Assembly: GCA_963691705.1 (NCBI GenBank)
Contig: OY829537.1
Coordinates: 71,569,352 to 71,633,351, forward strand
Source of the DNA: Viola odorata
Lineage: Eukaryota > Streptophyta > Magnoliopsida > Malpighiales > Violaceae
Reading direction: 5' to 3'
DNA length: 64,000 bases
Within the stretch, counting starts at the first letter, position 1, and every line of letters begins with the position of its first letter. Below are positions 24,003 through 37,200 of this stretch, piece by piece. The position numbers were made by a program, and so were the translations under genes. The notes beneath the pieces are model-generated. The model saw only the letters and a list, made by a program, of their open reading frames with translations, was not told the DNA's origin and did not search any database.

Positions 24003-24491
24003 CAGAAAAATGATTTCAACCCAACACACAACAGTAAATTAACAGCATATGAAGCTCACTAAACCCTATAGACTTTTCTATAAATGGTACGAAAAGAAAC
24101 AAATCACTTGCCCAATGAAAACAGGAAATTCCAACATAACAAAATTCCAACAGTATATAAATAACTAATTCTAACAACATAACTGAACCAGAAAAATGAA
24201 TTATGAAACTCAAGTGAAACATAAATAATTAATTCCAACAACATAACAAAATTCCAACAGTACATAAATATTGGTACTTAAATTGTACTTAAATTCCAAC
24301 AGTAACAAAAACAAATGACTAGCACTTAAGTTCCAAACAGTAACAAAAACATAAATGACTAGCACTTAAATTCCAACAGTAACAAACATAAATATTGGTA
24401 CTTTGATTCCAATAGCCTCCCATTCATATCTCTGAAATAATTGGTTCTAATGCCAATTTTGCCAAATCTGAAAGAAACATCAAATTTCAAG

Positions 24492-26768
24492 TTAATCTAA
24501 AAGAATCAAGGGAAAACATAGTAATGTAAACATTGAAAGAGAATAAGTTAAGCTCTTACCAGAATCCAATTTATCAAGTTCATTTATGTTCTCCTCCACA
24601 ATGATGGGTGCATTAGATCTCCTAATCCAATCTTGGGTGCATATAAGTGCTTGCACAACTCTATGTGTTAGAGAACTCCTAAATGAATCAAGGACTCTCC
24701 CACCAGTGCTGAATGCAGACTCTGAAGCTACTGTTGAAACAGGAACTGCCAAGACATCTCTAGCCATTTTGGACAAAATTGGAAATCGTGGAGCATGTTT
24801 TTTCCACCAATCAAGTAAAACAAACTCACCATCATCAGTCACTGTAGGCTCTTGTAGATATAAATCCAACTCTGAACCACCCTCTGCAGCAGCTCCAGAA
24901 TCAGATTTAAACTTTTGAAATCTACTCTTTCTAGCATCCATTAACTGTGCAGTCTTGACATTTGAATTGCTTCTTCTTCCTCTTGATAGGTCACCTTCTG
25001 TTGCATCTCCTTCTTTCCTTGGCTTGTACAGTTCAAAATATCCCCCGTATAATTTACCAATCTCCTCCCTCACTTTCTTCCCAAATCTCCCACCAATTTC
25101 ATATCCATGCAAATCACTTAAAGAGAATTGAACATACACAAACTTATTTCTTGGATCTAAAATGGAAGAAATGTAGAATAAAGAACTATATTTTGTCACG
25201 TCTCCCCAATATTTATCAAGCTTCTGCTTCATACTTTCAGCCATAATGCTTAACTCATAATCACTCCCCTCTTGCCATTCTTTTAACAAAGTAGCTACAT
25301 TTGTTATCTCATCAAAAAATGCATTGGCAGTTACATAATTAGAACCAGAAACAAACTTTGTTAAATCATAGAAAAATCTAAGACAATTTCCAAGCCTTCT
25401 AGCACAATTCCAATCATCTTCCGTTGGAAGTCCCCCAAAATTCTCTTCTACTGATTCATTTCCATCATTCTCATCTTCCAAACAGCCCTATTCCACCTCT
25501 TCCTCAACTCCTTCATGCTTTTTTTTTTTCTTCAATCCCTTACTCTCAAGCTCAATTTTGAAATAAAGGTCCAACTCACCATAAGCTTCAAAAGCTTTCT
25601 CAAAATTGCAAGCACTCTCCAACAGTAGATAGGTGGAATTCCACCTTGTACATACATCCAAACACAAACCAGCATTGCATTCTATATTTTCTTTCTCAAC
25701 ACATTCATTAAACTTGAGAAGTCTAGAGGGAGACTGTCTCATATACCTTACTGCTTCCCTTATCCTAAAAATTGACTTCATACTATTTTTCAAACCACTA
25801 GTCACCACCAAATTGATGATGTGTGCAATGCATCTAACATGTAGAAATTCCCCTCCCAAAATACTTGCACCCAACACTGTCATTTTTTTCCTAATCCAAT
25901 TAACAGCCTTATCATTGGGCTTTGCATTGTCCACTGTGATTGTGAACACTTTACTCATCAAACCCCAGTCACTTAGACACTTTTCTAAAGCCTTTCCTAT
26001 TGCATCCCCCTTGTGACTAGCAATTGGACAAAAATTAATTATCTTTTTGTGCAATTTCTAGTTATTATCAATGAAATGGGCAGTAACACACATGTAATTT
26101 ATTCTTTGAATTGATGTCCATGTATCAGTCGTTATAGAAACCCTCTGACAATTGGATACCAAAATTTATTTCATCAACAACTTTTCAGCCACATATCTTG
26201 TAAAACATACCCTAGAAATAGTTTGCCTAGAGGGTACTTTAAACCTTGGTTGCACAACTCTCATAAAACTTCTAAACCCCTTCCCTTCTACAAACCTAAA
26301 TGGCAGCTCATCCTCTATAATCATATTAGCTAAAGCAACCTTAGAGGCTTCTTGATCAAAAACCCAAGCAGTTAACGATGCAGCAGAACTAGATTCATTC
26401 TCAACTTGAAAATTAAGTTCAGTCTGGTTATGGTCACTTGTGTGTGGTTTGTTCTTACAAGTAATCATGTGATTACGTAAACCAGAAGTACCATGTTTTA
26501 TACGATGAGCAGGTACCTCCTTAGCACAGAAAAAATACTTACCTATTGGTTCACCATCGATATTATTCCCTTTAGCGAATTGCTTACAAGCAAGAGACCT
26601 TGGTCGCATCATCTTCCTTGGCTTTGGTGGTTTAGTTGAACCAATTGCGGGTTGGACAGCAGCTCCAACTTCAGTAACTTGAGGTTGGACAGCAGCTCCA
26701 ACTTCAATAGCTTGTGGTTGGACAGCAACTCCATCACTGTTTGCATTTGGTATAGCGTCAAACTCCAT
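24492..26768 (-). pseudogene. hAT transposase, RICESLEEPER/DAYSLEEPER-like, three nonsense codons
   Basis: One minus-strand frame of about 759 codons from the ATG at 26768. In-frame stops lie at 26166-26168, about 26058-26060 and 25488-25490, with no frameshift. Domains: an N-terminal repeat of AVQPQ(A/V)(I/T)EVGA, a BED-type zinc finger around residues 60-105 (YFFCAKEVPAH...GTSGLRNHMITCK; the first Cys of the usual CxxC is Phe), the RNase H-like core (SITTDTWTS; TVDNAKPND; HVRCIAHIINLVV), and a C-terminal hATC dimerisation region (WWKKHAPRFPILSKMARDVLAVPVSTVASESAFSTGGRVLD). Near the end TCT|GGTAAG could be a splice donor to an unplaced last exon. It would cut and paste the element; this copy is inactive. 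Confidence 0.9.
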
Positions 26769-27954
26769 CACTGTTAAAAAATATAGTCAAACTATTAGCT
26801 CTTCCACCCAACCAGTTTCACAATTATCTCAATATTTCTGTTGCATTTAATCCATTAAATCCAAATATTACATTACCAAAATTCATTCAACAATCCAAGC
26901 AAAATCAAAACAGAAGTACAGAACCCAATAAATCACAAGTAATAACCATTCTACTAAAAATTGAATAACATAACTTTAAAATGGTTACAAGCATAAAAGA
27001 AGAAAAATAAACTTTTCCAACGGAACCTATTAATTATACTTTGCATTCCATGTTGACAAGAGAGATTACCATAGTGGCTCAATAAATAACATGCTAACTT
27101 TAACATCAAGACAAGCACAAGTTCATTTTCTATATTTCTTTAGTAGAAGAAGAGGCGTGTAAATAAATCCTAAGCAGGAAGACTCCATGAATTCTGGTTG
27201 GGTGGGGGCAGCAAACAACTACATGGTGGCCCTACTGTGTAAAATTGTTGGAAACCGAATGAACCACTCTTACATTTGCACTAATGCTTAGCAACAATAT
27301 GTACATGATTAGTATTTGCACTATGTTAACTCTAACAGTACCAAATAATGATATGGACAAATGAATCAGAGACATGACAGCATAAGAGCAGCAACTGAAA
27401 AAATAGTGATGGTGGTGCAAATGGTTTCACCGCAAATAGTTCATTTAATCTGTCAGCATTATGACAGTCCATCCCACTACAGATCCAATGATCCAAACTG
27501 TATAAATGTTCATAATTGGGGGAGATAAATGTCTACTGCAGTTTTAACCATTGTATTTACGGTGAGCAAAAGTAGAACTCAACCCCAAAACCCTAGAAGC
27601 TGCTAAATGACAATTACTAATATGATTAAGTATTTAGGTGCTCCATTCAAATTCAACATATAGGGTAGGAGGTATACCACCCACTTGTTGTGCTTCCACA
27701 AATTCAGGTCGGGTGAGCTCTACAGCCACTTTATTAGCCACTACTAACAGCCAAAACCCTAATCAAGTCATTCACCAAATCCTAACCTAAAACTACTTCA
27801 ATTCCCAGAACTCTAATGCATGCGAAATCTCTAGCTACCTCACAAAACCCAAAACCCTTAGAAATCAATTCACAGATCGCAATATAAATCCACAAAACCG
27901 TAAGGAGCAGATGAAATTCTTCAATATACACAAGCAAGTAAGAAGAGACAGGAC
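26769..27954 (-). other. Non-coding interior of the hAT element
   Basis: About 1.2 kb between the transposase ATG and the exon-like segment upstream of it. It is AT-rich and may be an intron of a transcript starting near 28150, given a possible donor at 27954. I see no other gene. Confidence 0.4.
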
Positions 27955-28158
27955 CTGAAAGACGGCGATTTGCAAGCGAGTGAAGAGATCGTGAATGAAG
28001 AAGATGAGGTCTTCTTTGTCGGAGCTAGAGGAAGGGTGGGAGAGGACGATGGCGTTGGATTGGTGGAGGACGCCAGATCTGAGCAGCAAATCGAGGTCGT
28101 GGATTTTGTTGGAGAGGGAAGAGGAGGCGATGTCGAGAGTGAGAGATTTAGAAAACCC
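27955..28158 (-). pseudogene. Exon-like coding segment inside the hAT, possibly a captured host exon
   Basis: On minus about 65 codons are open and protein-like: SLTLDIASSSLSNKIHDLD, then LLRSGVLHQSNAIVLSHPSS and DKEDLIFFIHDLFTRLQIAV, ending in CTTTCAG|GTCCTGT, a plausible splice donor at 27955/27954. GC content is higher than in the surrounding DNA. There is no ATG in frame before the subterminal repeats. It is not recognisable hAT transposase. It could be a captured host exon or the transposon's own 5' exon; I cannot name it. Confidence 0.45.
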
Positions 28159-28366
28159 AAAAGGAGTAAGGAAAAGGGATTTTCGGTACGGTAGGTTCGG
28201 TATTACCGAACCTACCCAAATTCATACCGTACCGTACCGAAAATTATTTCGGTACCGTACCGAATTACCGAATAGTAAATTCGGTCGAAAAAATACTGTC
28301 CGAATTTGCGTTATTTCGGTTCGATTCAGACGGTATTTCAGTACGGTATTTCGATGTACACCCCTA

Positions 28367-31300
28367 ATATCGATCATTAAACCTAATGATCATTAGCCAT
28401 CTCGCTCAAGAGTGAGATATGAATAATTTAACTATTCATAACTAAAAGTGTGTATTTAAAAATTGATCATTACAATTTTCACCTAACAGGTGATGCATGG
28501 TAATAATCACACGTATATAAATAATTTATATCTAACGAATTATTTTAATAATTATCATGCGCATATAATTAACAATTTAATTACATATAATTTAAAATAC
28601 GCAATTAAATAATTTTAATTCATGTAATCATATTACATTTATAAAATATATTTCTCTGCATGTGTTAGTCAATTGTTATTATTAATTTCAATTTTAGATA
28701 ATCATAATATAAAATTAAAATTAATAATCAAATAGCAAGAGGGATAATCTAATTATTCCATAATTTTACCGCAGGGATCAATTAACACACGAACTGCTAA
28801 TTGATCGGATTGACTGCTGCGACAATCGGCAAATCAATTGTCAATTGAATTAATTTAGGCATGCATGAAATGCATTACTGGTGCGGCACCCTGGCAGACA
28901 ATTGCCAATCAATTGCCCCTGTTGCGCCATCAAATTAATATTGATATATGCATGCATTACAATTGATGAAACCAAGCATCAATTGGCAATTGATTTAATT
29001 TTGCAGCGGGTTACAATCCAATTGTTTTAAAATTGCATCAACAGCATATAACTCCATTGACTATTTTAATAGAATTAAATTCATGCAATAAATATATATA
29101 TAGTATCCGGTAATCATAATTAATTACTAGAACATGTTAATTAAACGAACACAAAAAGCTTTGCTACCACTGTTAGGTTTTATGATATCAAAAGACTTAT
29201 CTAATGTATAGTAATTGCATCAAATGTGCAGCGAAAGACGTAAAATTATATCGTTATAGAAAACTTAAAACTAAAACTTATGTATTCGAACTAATTAAAC
29301 ATGCGATATATTAATAAAATTACTTTCCAGCAATAACGGAGGCTTGATCTGATGATTGAAATCGAAAGATCGAATCATAAATATCAAATTAGGTATTTTC
29401 TCTAGATATCTACACGAATGGAATGAGACACAAGATTGCATTCCTTCTCTGTATTATTTATATTTGTGCGGCTGCTTGACTAGTAGAGGGATAGATATTT
29501 GTATGCTATATATCCATATATATAATATATATGCATTAGGGCTGACCAATACAACATGTATTGCCGCCGCCCTATTTGCTAATTAAGGAATTATTTATCT
29601 AATATTCTATTAAATATATAAATATAAATATAAATATCACATATTTATATATTATATTTAATTATACAAATCGATATATATATATATTAAATATATATTT
29701 ATATCTCATATTAACTTGTATTAACATCTCTTAACTAGTAAATTATTTATCTTATTAAATATTTACTAGTTTCCCTTAGCATAAATATATGTATTTATTT
29801 CCATAAATAAATACACAATTATTACTATTAATTTATTAATTCTCGAACATATTAACATATTAAATATATTTTCGTATTTAGAGTCCTTTGTGCAGAAATA
29901 TGTAATTTAGGCCACAGGATATGTCTTGGATTGCTTTGCAACACATTGTATATGATTTAGCTGCATGGGGAGAGGATATCCAGTTGTAACTGAATATATC
30001 CCATTGCTTGCCTGTTGCAATTTATGTTGTGCAATGCAGACATCAATTTAAGACAAAACATACCGTATCCTTAATCTTTAATCTTTATATGTAAAATATT
30101 TCGAATATAAGGTTCGGGTACATGAGGACATGAGACATACGATGAGCATATAAATCTGTGTCTTGTAATATAATTCTGCAACTATCATTTCTCAGCTGCA
30201 AATCAACTTGAATATCCATACGGGGAGTTTCATATAGTAGTTTTTGTACTCACTGGCACGGCTAAAAACAATGACTATAGTTTTCATTTTCAAATAATAG
30301 GAACGAGTTAGCATCAATGAAAATCAAACCAAAAGAAACTTGAACATGAGTTTTATAAATGTTAAAGTACATATATCATGCCTTAATATTACAATCTATT
30401 TACTACTTTTGTTGTTGATATTTAAAAATAAATAATTTATAATTTATAATTTGTATTACCTTCCTTAGTTAGTATAGTATCTTACTTCAAATAAAATAGT
30501 AATTTGTTTATAGTAAAATAATAACCAACTAACAAAATGTTCTTTCTTTATTTTTAATTAAAAAGAAAGATTTTTTTTGTAAAATAAGGAGAATATGTAA
30601 TATTAATGATGAAATATAAACATATAAAAACTAACCAATAAAAATAAAATAAGAATTTTAAGAACTTATATATGTTTCTTTATTTTTTAAAAATATCATA
30701 ATATATGTTTTCATTATTTATAATTTTTTTTATTACCCTCAATCACTTAGTATAATATTTAAATTAGTATATTCCAGCAAAACATTTTTTGTATTAAAAT
30801 ACAAATGTATAAGAACTAACCAACAAAGTAACATAACTAAAAATATTCATTTTTTTAACAAATAAAATGATATTTTTATTTAATACATTTTTTCAACCGA
30901 GTTTCATAGGAACATCTTTTATTTGTTAAAAAAATGAATATTTTTTTTGTAAATAAAATATGAGGAAGCACCATATGTAATAAAACATAAAGTCATTAAT
31001 GATGAAATAGAAAAAATAAAAACTAACTGAAGAAAATAAAATAACTGAAAATAGGTAAATTTTAATTTCAATAATGAGAATTTAATTTTATACATAACAA
31101 ACTAAAATAGATTTCATAAGAATTTATAATTTTTTAGAAAAAAATTAATAATTTTTTTAAATACCATAATTTATGTGTTAGTTATTTATAATTTTTATAC
31201 TACCTTCATTTGTTAGTAAAATATTTCAATTAACATATTCATGCAAAATATTTTTTATAATAAAATACAAATGTATAATAACTAACTAACAAAAGTAACA

Positions 31301-32161
31301 TAACAAAAAAGTATATTATTTATCTGACTAATAAGTATTTCATATGATTTTTTTATTAGAAAAAGGGGGAAATCTTTATGTAGATTCATTATTTGATTTT
31401 TTTATCAATTATATATTCTTTAAATTGATTCCAAGGAAAAGAGTTGTGTAAATATATTCAAATGGTAGTATCCTACTACAACAGAAGACGATGTAGCTTT
31501 TAGCAGCAAATAGAGCACTGTATAGCTCTCATTATATTAAAAGATACTATTAATAAAATGTGGAGGTAGAGATTGGGAAAGGGTTAAGAGGAAGAGATAT
31601 GTTTTCTGCTTCCACGAGGAAGGGACTTTTTATTTATATACCTTTTTTTTCAAAACAGTAGCATTGTTTTGTTTGCTAATTCCTAAAGTCACATTTCTTT
31701 CTCGGAATATAACTTCCCCTGCAAAGTTATTGGTGGAGAGTGATTCCACACAAAAAAAAAAAATTAATAAAATAACGATAATATTTTTATTTATATATTA
31801 GAAAATGATTATTTATTAAAGTTTAAGAAATTGAGGATTTTATTTTTTTTTTTCAAGTAGAGGTTTAAGGGATTAGGAATTCAGAGGAAAAATAAAATTG
31901 ATTGTGTTCATAATATGCCTACCAGAAAAATAAGTAACGTCAAAGAATCAAGTAGCGCTGGCAATGACGAAAGCTATGGTGGTTGATTCTTTGAATACGA
32001 GATATAGATGCGGAAAACGTACGGCGATATTGATATCTGAGTTGAATTCGGACAAGAATCGCATATATGATGCATGCAGTGATCGAGTTTGCGACTCATG
32101 GATTGGATGAGACATATTTGCACGTGCCACTATGAAAGAGAAAAGAGAAAGAGAAAAGTAA
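28367..32161. other. AT-rich spacer without a supportable gene
   Basis: About 3.8 kb, very AT-rich. 28780-29040 is dense in CAATTG and its variants. Near 29155, CTACCACTGTTAGG resembles the internal/LTR joint of some plant copia elements and may be an old remnant, but no LTR pair or coding domain is seen. 29500-29900 is TATA-type low complexity. The short ORFs show no protein features. Confidence 0.5.
30400..31310. repeat. Three diverged copies of an AT-rich repeat
   Basis: The string TTATAATTT-TATTACC-TTAGTTAGTA recurs with changes near 30440, 30720 and 31185. The segment ACAAATGTATAA-AACTAAC-AACAAA-GTAACATAAC recurs near 30805 and 31268. Spacing varies, so these are indel-ridden tandem copies of a few hundred bases rather than a satellite. 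Confidence 0.55.
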
Positions 32162-32166
32162 GTTTT

Positions 32167-32744
32167 TGATAGTGTGTGCTTTGTGCATATTTTTCTCCTT
32201 ATTCATAATCTTATTTTGAGCATGATACTGCTAATTTGCCTTTGAATTCACCCTTTTTGCAGATCAAGGCTCAAGGAGGAAAAGATGCTGAAACAACCCA
32301 TTTTTAGTGGAATTTAATCTCGTGGATCTTAAAGCGTCAAGACCAGCGTCGAGGCCTGGCAGTTTACCTCGTCATCGAGCCCTTGCTACGGAGTTATCCA
32401 GCCCAAGAAGTCGTCTGATGCCCGAGCCCTATTGTCGCACATGCACGTTCTCCCTCCAATGACACGCCAGAGAAGATCCGCGCGGGATTCCATGAAGATT
32501 CTTTGTCGTCATTTAGGGAATATTCCCCTCAAGGACACTCCTTTTGTGTTCTGTCCTTCCTTCTTAGCTGGACTTTGTCCTTTTGTGGGTTGTTAGACTA
32601 TTTAAACCTTTAGCTCTTAGGGTTTTAAAGAGTTTTTTTTACATAATTTTCTTAGTTTTTACATTTCTTTTAGGGTTGTTAGCCGCCAACCTTCTCTCTC
32701 TCTTACTTTGGGATCTGTTCTTCCCTCATTTTCTCCATCAACAC
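32167..32744 (+). repeat. Solo LTR 1 (Athila A/B family relative), left part
   Basis: Starts TGATAGTGTGTGC, like the LTR start TGATAGCACG of element A, and shares TTGCAGAT...CAAGGA...GAAAAG. A TATA-like TATTTAAA sits near 32609. It is interrupted at 32744 by element C and resumes at 44850; 578 + 949 bp gives about 1.5 kb, the size of A/B LTRs. The five bases before it (GTTTT, 32162-32166) recur after its other end (45799-45803). Confidence 0.85.
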
Positions 32745-34147
32745 TGATAAAGCGCTTAAATGTCATCTTTTCATCATCTTTTCACTTCTCTTTTGGGATG
32801 ATGATACTGCTAAATGCTGGCTTTTCTCTCCTTTTCCACAGATATGCTGCTGAGAAGCAGAATTATTCAAAAGGAGTCAGAAGAGCCTTTATCAGAGCTG
32901 TTTTGATGGTCGCAGAGCTATTCTATCCCAGACCTGGGATAAGGAAAGAAACTAGAAGCGTTGACCAGAGTCAACTGACTTAAAAAGCTAGCTGGGCCGC
33001 GAGATTTATCCATGGGCCGTGAGCGGAATTGAAGTATTCCAGCTGGAGTCTTCAGGAAGAAAAGAAGTTCAGCTGTGAATAGAACTCCTTGATCGATTAG
33101 AACTAATCGATCCCCTCTTTTTGTATTTAAACAAACAATCCCGCATATTTAGATTTCTATCTCCTCTTCGTCTTTTGAATTTCAAACCAGAGATAGGTTT
33201 TTGGTATTTAAAGTTGCTGCTGAGGAGAAGAGGTTCATCTCTTCTCTCTCGAATTTGTCTACCATTGTTACAGCTTAATTTTATTCTCCCATCTTTAATA
33301 TAATTCGGATTCAGTTTATGATTGTTTCTTTATTATTATTATTGTTATGTCTATTATAGGCTAAACGCCTTCTTCTTAGTAAGGATTCGAAGCCATGATT
33401 CCTAGGTTGTGAGATCAAATAGCACTTCACACACACTATACTTGTATTCTTGTTCTTCTTGTTTGCATGACAGTTTGTCCCTGTTCTTAGTAAAGTCTGA
33501 TCAGCTTCACATAAGGTTTGGATGATTACAGTCTTTTCTGGCGGCTTTGGAGTCTACATTGCCAAGAGAAATACGAAGGCAACTAGCTGGTGACAGCTAG
33601 AAGAAGAATCAGATCTGGTTTATAGGATAGACACGATTCTCTATCCCAGGCCGGGGATTAGGTCTTTCCCTGCGTCTATCAATTGCCCTGATTAAATCCT
33701 ATTGAGTGTCTCTTAGGATTGTTAGGATGATTAGGGACTTCCAATAGAGTGTCTCTTGGAAGTCTTGTGTAGGAGGAAAGTAGGAGATCTAGGTGACCAA
33801 TACTTGGTCTCTATAGCCTTCCTATAAGTCTAGTGTTTACCACTTTTGCATCTATGATCAACTTAATCGAATCATGAGCTACAAGAAATCCTTACTGGGA
33901 AGCCATTATCAACTGGTTAATATCACCCACTGCGTATCCTATTTTGTTTATTTCTGTTAATCTAATTTTTATGCAACCAACCAACAACCCATATTGGTAT
34001 TTACCACCCCTTTAATTTAATACAAAGAATTGCTTTTAATCCACCGAATCTCTGAGGAACGATCCTTTTACCACTTGCTGCAATTCAATTATATACTTGC
34101 ATGGTAAATTGTACTTTAATATATTTTTACGGTCTCGGCACCCATCA
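32745..34147 (+). repeat. 5' LTR of Athila C
   Basis: 1403 bp, TGATAAAGCG...ACCCATCA. A TATA-like TATTTAAA lies at 33124-33131; the other LTR lacks it through a 9-bp deletion. A near-perfect inverted repeat TATCCCAG-AC-CTGGGATA lies near 32923-32942, and a related one near 33637-33658. Confidence 0.95.
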
Positions 34148-34152
34148 AATTT

Positions 34153-34170
34153 TGGCGCCGTTGTCGGGGA
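34153..34170 (+). other. Primer binding site, tRNA-Asp type
   Basis: TGGCGCCGTTGTCGGGGA starts five bases after the LTR end. It is complementary to the 3' end of plant tRNA-Asp(GUC) apart from one position as I recall that tRNA. tRNA-Asp priming is usual for Athila elements. Confidence 0.8.
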
Positions 34171-34204
34171 TTCAACGGTATTAAATTAATTTCTTTGTTT
34201 GTTT

Positions 34205-37200
34205 ATGACCAGGTCTTCCGGTGAGCCATTAATCCAATACAACCCAGAAATTACACGTGAGGAAACGCAATATCGGAAGCACACCAAGAGACAGAGGTCT
34301 GAGCCAGAAGTAAGCTCTGAGCAATCGCACTCGTTCAACCCTATCCCAGACCAGGGAGAAGGTTCATCCTTCGCACCTAGAAACAACCCTGTCCCAGACC
34401 AACCAGAAATGGAAAACCCCAATCCAAATCAAGAGGACAATATTCCACCGCCACCACCACTACCTGAGCAGACTCTTAGGCAGTATCACAATGATGGACC
34501 ACCCCCAGATACCTATTTCTGTATCCAATACCCACCAGCTGAAAATGATTGGAATTTAAAACCCAATACTATTCACAACCTTAAGAAATTCTATGGCCTG
34601 CCAAGTGAGAACCCGTTTAAACACCTTCAAAGCCTCCATTGGGAATGTGAAACCCTCAAACCACCTAGGGTGGATATCAACAGAGCCAAACTTAGAGCTT
34701 TTCCTTAGACTCTTGAGGACAAGGCTAGGAACTGGTTTCTAAGTTTACAACACAACTCTATCACAACATGGCCCCAAATGTTGACAGTGTTCCTGAATAA
34801 ATATTGGTCTTCCACCAAGGCTGGAAATGCTAGAAAGAACATCGTATCCATTCACCAGGATCCGAGCGAGGATTTTGGAGAGTACTACCAACGTTATAAA
34901 GACCTACAAGAGATCTGTCCGAATCATGGAGTCTCAGATCAAAATTTGATCCAGTACTTCTACGATGGTATGATCCATAGGGACAAGGTGATGCTAGATG
35001 GAGCAGCAGGAGGTGCCCTCCAGGATTGCACTTTGACAAAAGCCAACAATCTACTCCAGACACTGGCAGAAAATTGCTACCAAAATGGACCAGCTGACAG
35101 AGGCACAAGTACAGGTAATGTATCTTTCTTTGAGCAGAAATTTACTGAGATTTCTAACCGTTTAGATAGTCTCCAAGTAGGTCAACAGGTTCAGGTACAA
35201 CAAATTCAACCTATCTCATGCGGTTTATGCTGCCAGCAAGGACATTCTTCGGATCAATGCTTGCTAGTTACTGGAACACCCGAAGAAGTCAGTGCAGCGA
35301 ATCAATACAATCAACAATATGGAAGGTTCCCACCTCACAAGCCAAGATTTAATCCTAATCAATACAATAACAACCCAGGTTGGAAGGAAAATACGAATTC
35401 CAACACCATAGTTCAGCCAAACTATAGCCAGAACCAATCCTACCCAAATCAAATGCCTCCTCCTCCCATGAACTTACAAAACTTCGTGCCCAGACCCAAT
35501 GCTCCCCAAAATCCCATTCCCCAACAGCCACTTGCAACAACAGTGGATGGAATAAAGGAAACTCTTAGCCAGTTTATGAAAGCAACTCAAGCGTCTCTTT
35601 CGAACGTTGAGAAACAGATTACACAACTGAATATAAACAGCAATGAACAGGGAGCAAGGTTACCAGCATCAACAGTAGATAACCCAAAGCACAACGTCTC
35701 AGCTATGACGTTGAGAAGCGGCACAGAGACCCCAGGGCTGGGAACGAAGAAATCGGATACACCTATATCAGACCAAATTGAAGTAGAAGTTGAGGTAATT
35801 CCAGAAACTCCAGTACATACAACTCCTACTCCTGAAGCAGCTACCATCAAGAAGGACCAGGTAATTCGCCTTCCTTTCCCTGACAGGTCTGAAAAGACCA
35901 AGAAGGTTAAGGAAGAAAAAGCAATTTTGGATCTATTTCGAAAGGTAGCAGTTAACGTTCCTTTATTAGATATGATAGCACAGGTTCCAAAATATGCAAA
36001 ATTCTTAAAGGAGCTTTGTACTAATAAAAGGAGACTTGCAGGGATAGAGAGGGTAAACATGAACGAGAATGTTTCAGCCGTCTTCCAAAAGAAGCTACCA
36101 AACAAATGTAAAGACGGAGGGACATTCGTGATACCTTGCCAAATTGGGGAACAGAAGATCGAGAAAGCTTTATGTGATTTGGGAGCAGGCATAAATGTGT
36201 TATCTTTGACAATTTTTAACAGCTTGAACATTGGAGAATTGAAAGAAACAAGGCTTGTTATTCAATTAGCAGATCGATCTATAATTTACCCTGTAGGTGT
36301 TGTAGAAGATGTTTTAGTACAAGTCAATGACTTTGTTTTCCCTGCAGATTTCTATATAGTTGACATGGGTAACGAACAGACTACTAAATCTACTGAGATA
36401 TTATTGGGCAGACCTTTCTTAAGGACTGCTCGAGCTAAAATCGATGTCTTTGGTGGCTGTTTAACTTTAGAATTCATGGGAGAAATAATTTCTTTTAACA
36501 TGTACGATGCTATGCGATATCCAGAGGATTTACATTGTCTAAATTTTATTAATGTCATTGATCTGGATGATGAAGATATTTATGAAATTGGCAATGCAAA
36601 TCCCCTTGAGTATGTTCTCACAAGAAGCATTGATTACTTTAAACTCGAGGAACTAGAAAGCAAAGTGGAAGTCAGGGAAGAGATTGAGGAAGCAGTATAT
36701 GAGCTGGATGCGGCCAAATTAATAGAAGTAAATCTGAAAGTTATAGATTTACCTGTGACTAATAATTCTTTAGTCCCTTCTATTTTGCAGGCCCCAGACC
36801 TGATATTGAAGCCACTTCCCAGTCACTTGAAGTACTGTTTCTTAGGCCAGGGAGAAGGACTGCTAGTGATAGTCTCAAACAAACTATCTCAGTTAGAAGA
36901 AGAAAGACTCCTGAGAGTCTTGAAGGACAACAGAGAAGCTATAGGGTGGACTATAGCTGACATAAAAGGAATTTCACCTGCTATATGCACACACAAGATC
37001 CACCTGGAAGAAGACTGCAAAACAGTGAGGCAACCACAAAGGAGACTTAATCCTCCTATGATGGACGTCGTCAAACAGGAAGTATTAAAACTTTTAAGTG
37101 CTGGAGTGATATATCCCATATCTGATAGCACTTGGGTTAGTCCAGTACATGTAGTCCCAAAGAAGACGGGGATAACAGTAGTGGAAAATGCTGAAGGACA

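Larger units (their letters stand above)
23607..28366 (-). mobile_element. hAT-superfamily transposon with subterminal TTCGGTA repeats
   Basis: Both ends are packed with direct and inverted copies of TTCGGTA/TACCGAA (23630-23760 and 28180-28350). The termini align imperfectly: CAGGTATACCGTCCGAAATA on the left against TAGGGGTGTACATCGAAATA read inward from the right. The transposase inside is hAT type. No convincing 8-bp target duplication is seen (ATTCTTAT against ATATCGAT), so the exact ends are uncertain. Confidence 0.8.

Noticed and set aside
23599..28374. 8-bp target duplication for the hAT element
   Set aside because: ATTCTTAT and ATATCGAT agree at only about half the positions, so no duplication is claimed.
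29159..29950. Copia LTR starting TGTTAGG near 29170
   Set aside because: Only a short joint-like motif is present; no second LTR, end or coding domain could be matched.
32708..32983. 91-codon ORF repeated at 43440-43688
   Set aside because: Repeated only because it lies in the LTRs of Athila C; no protein features.
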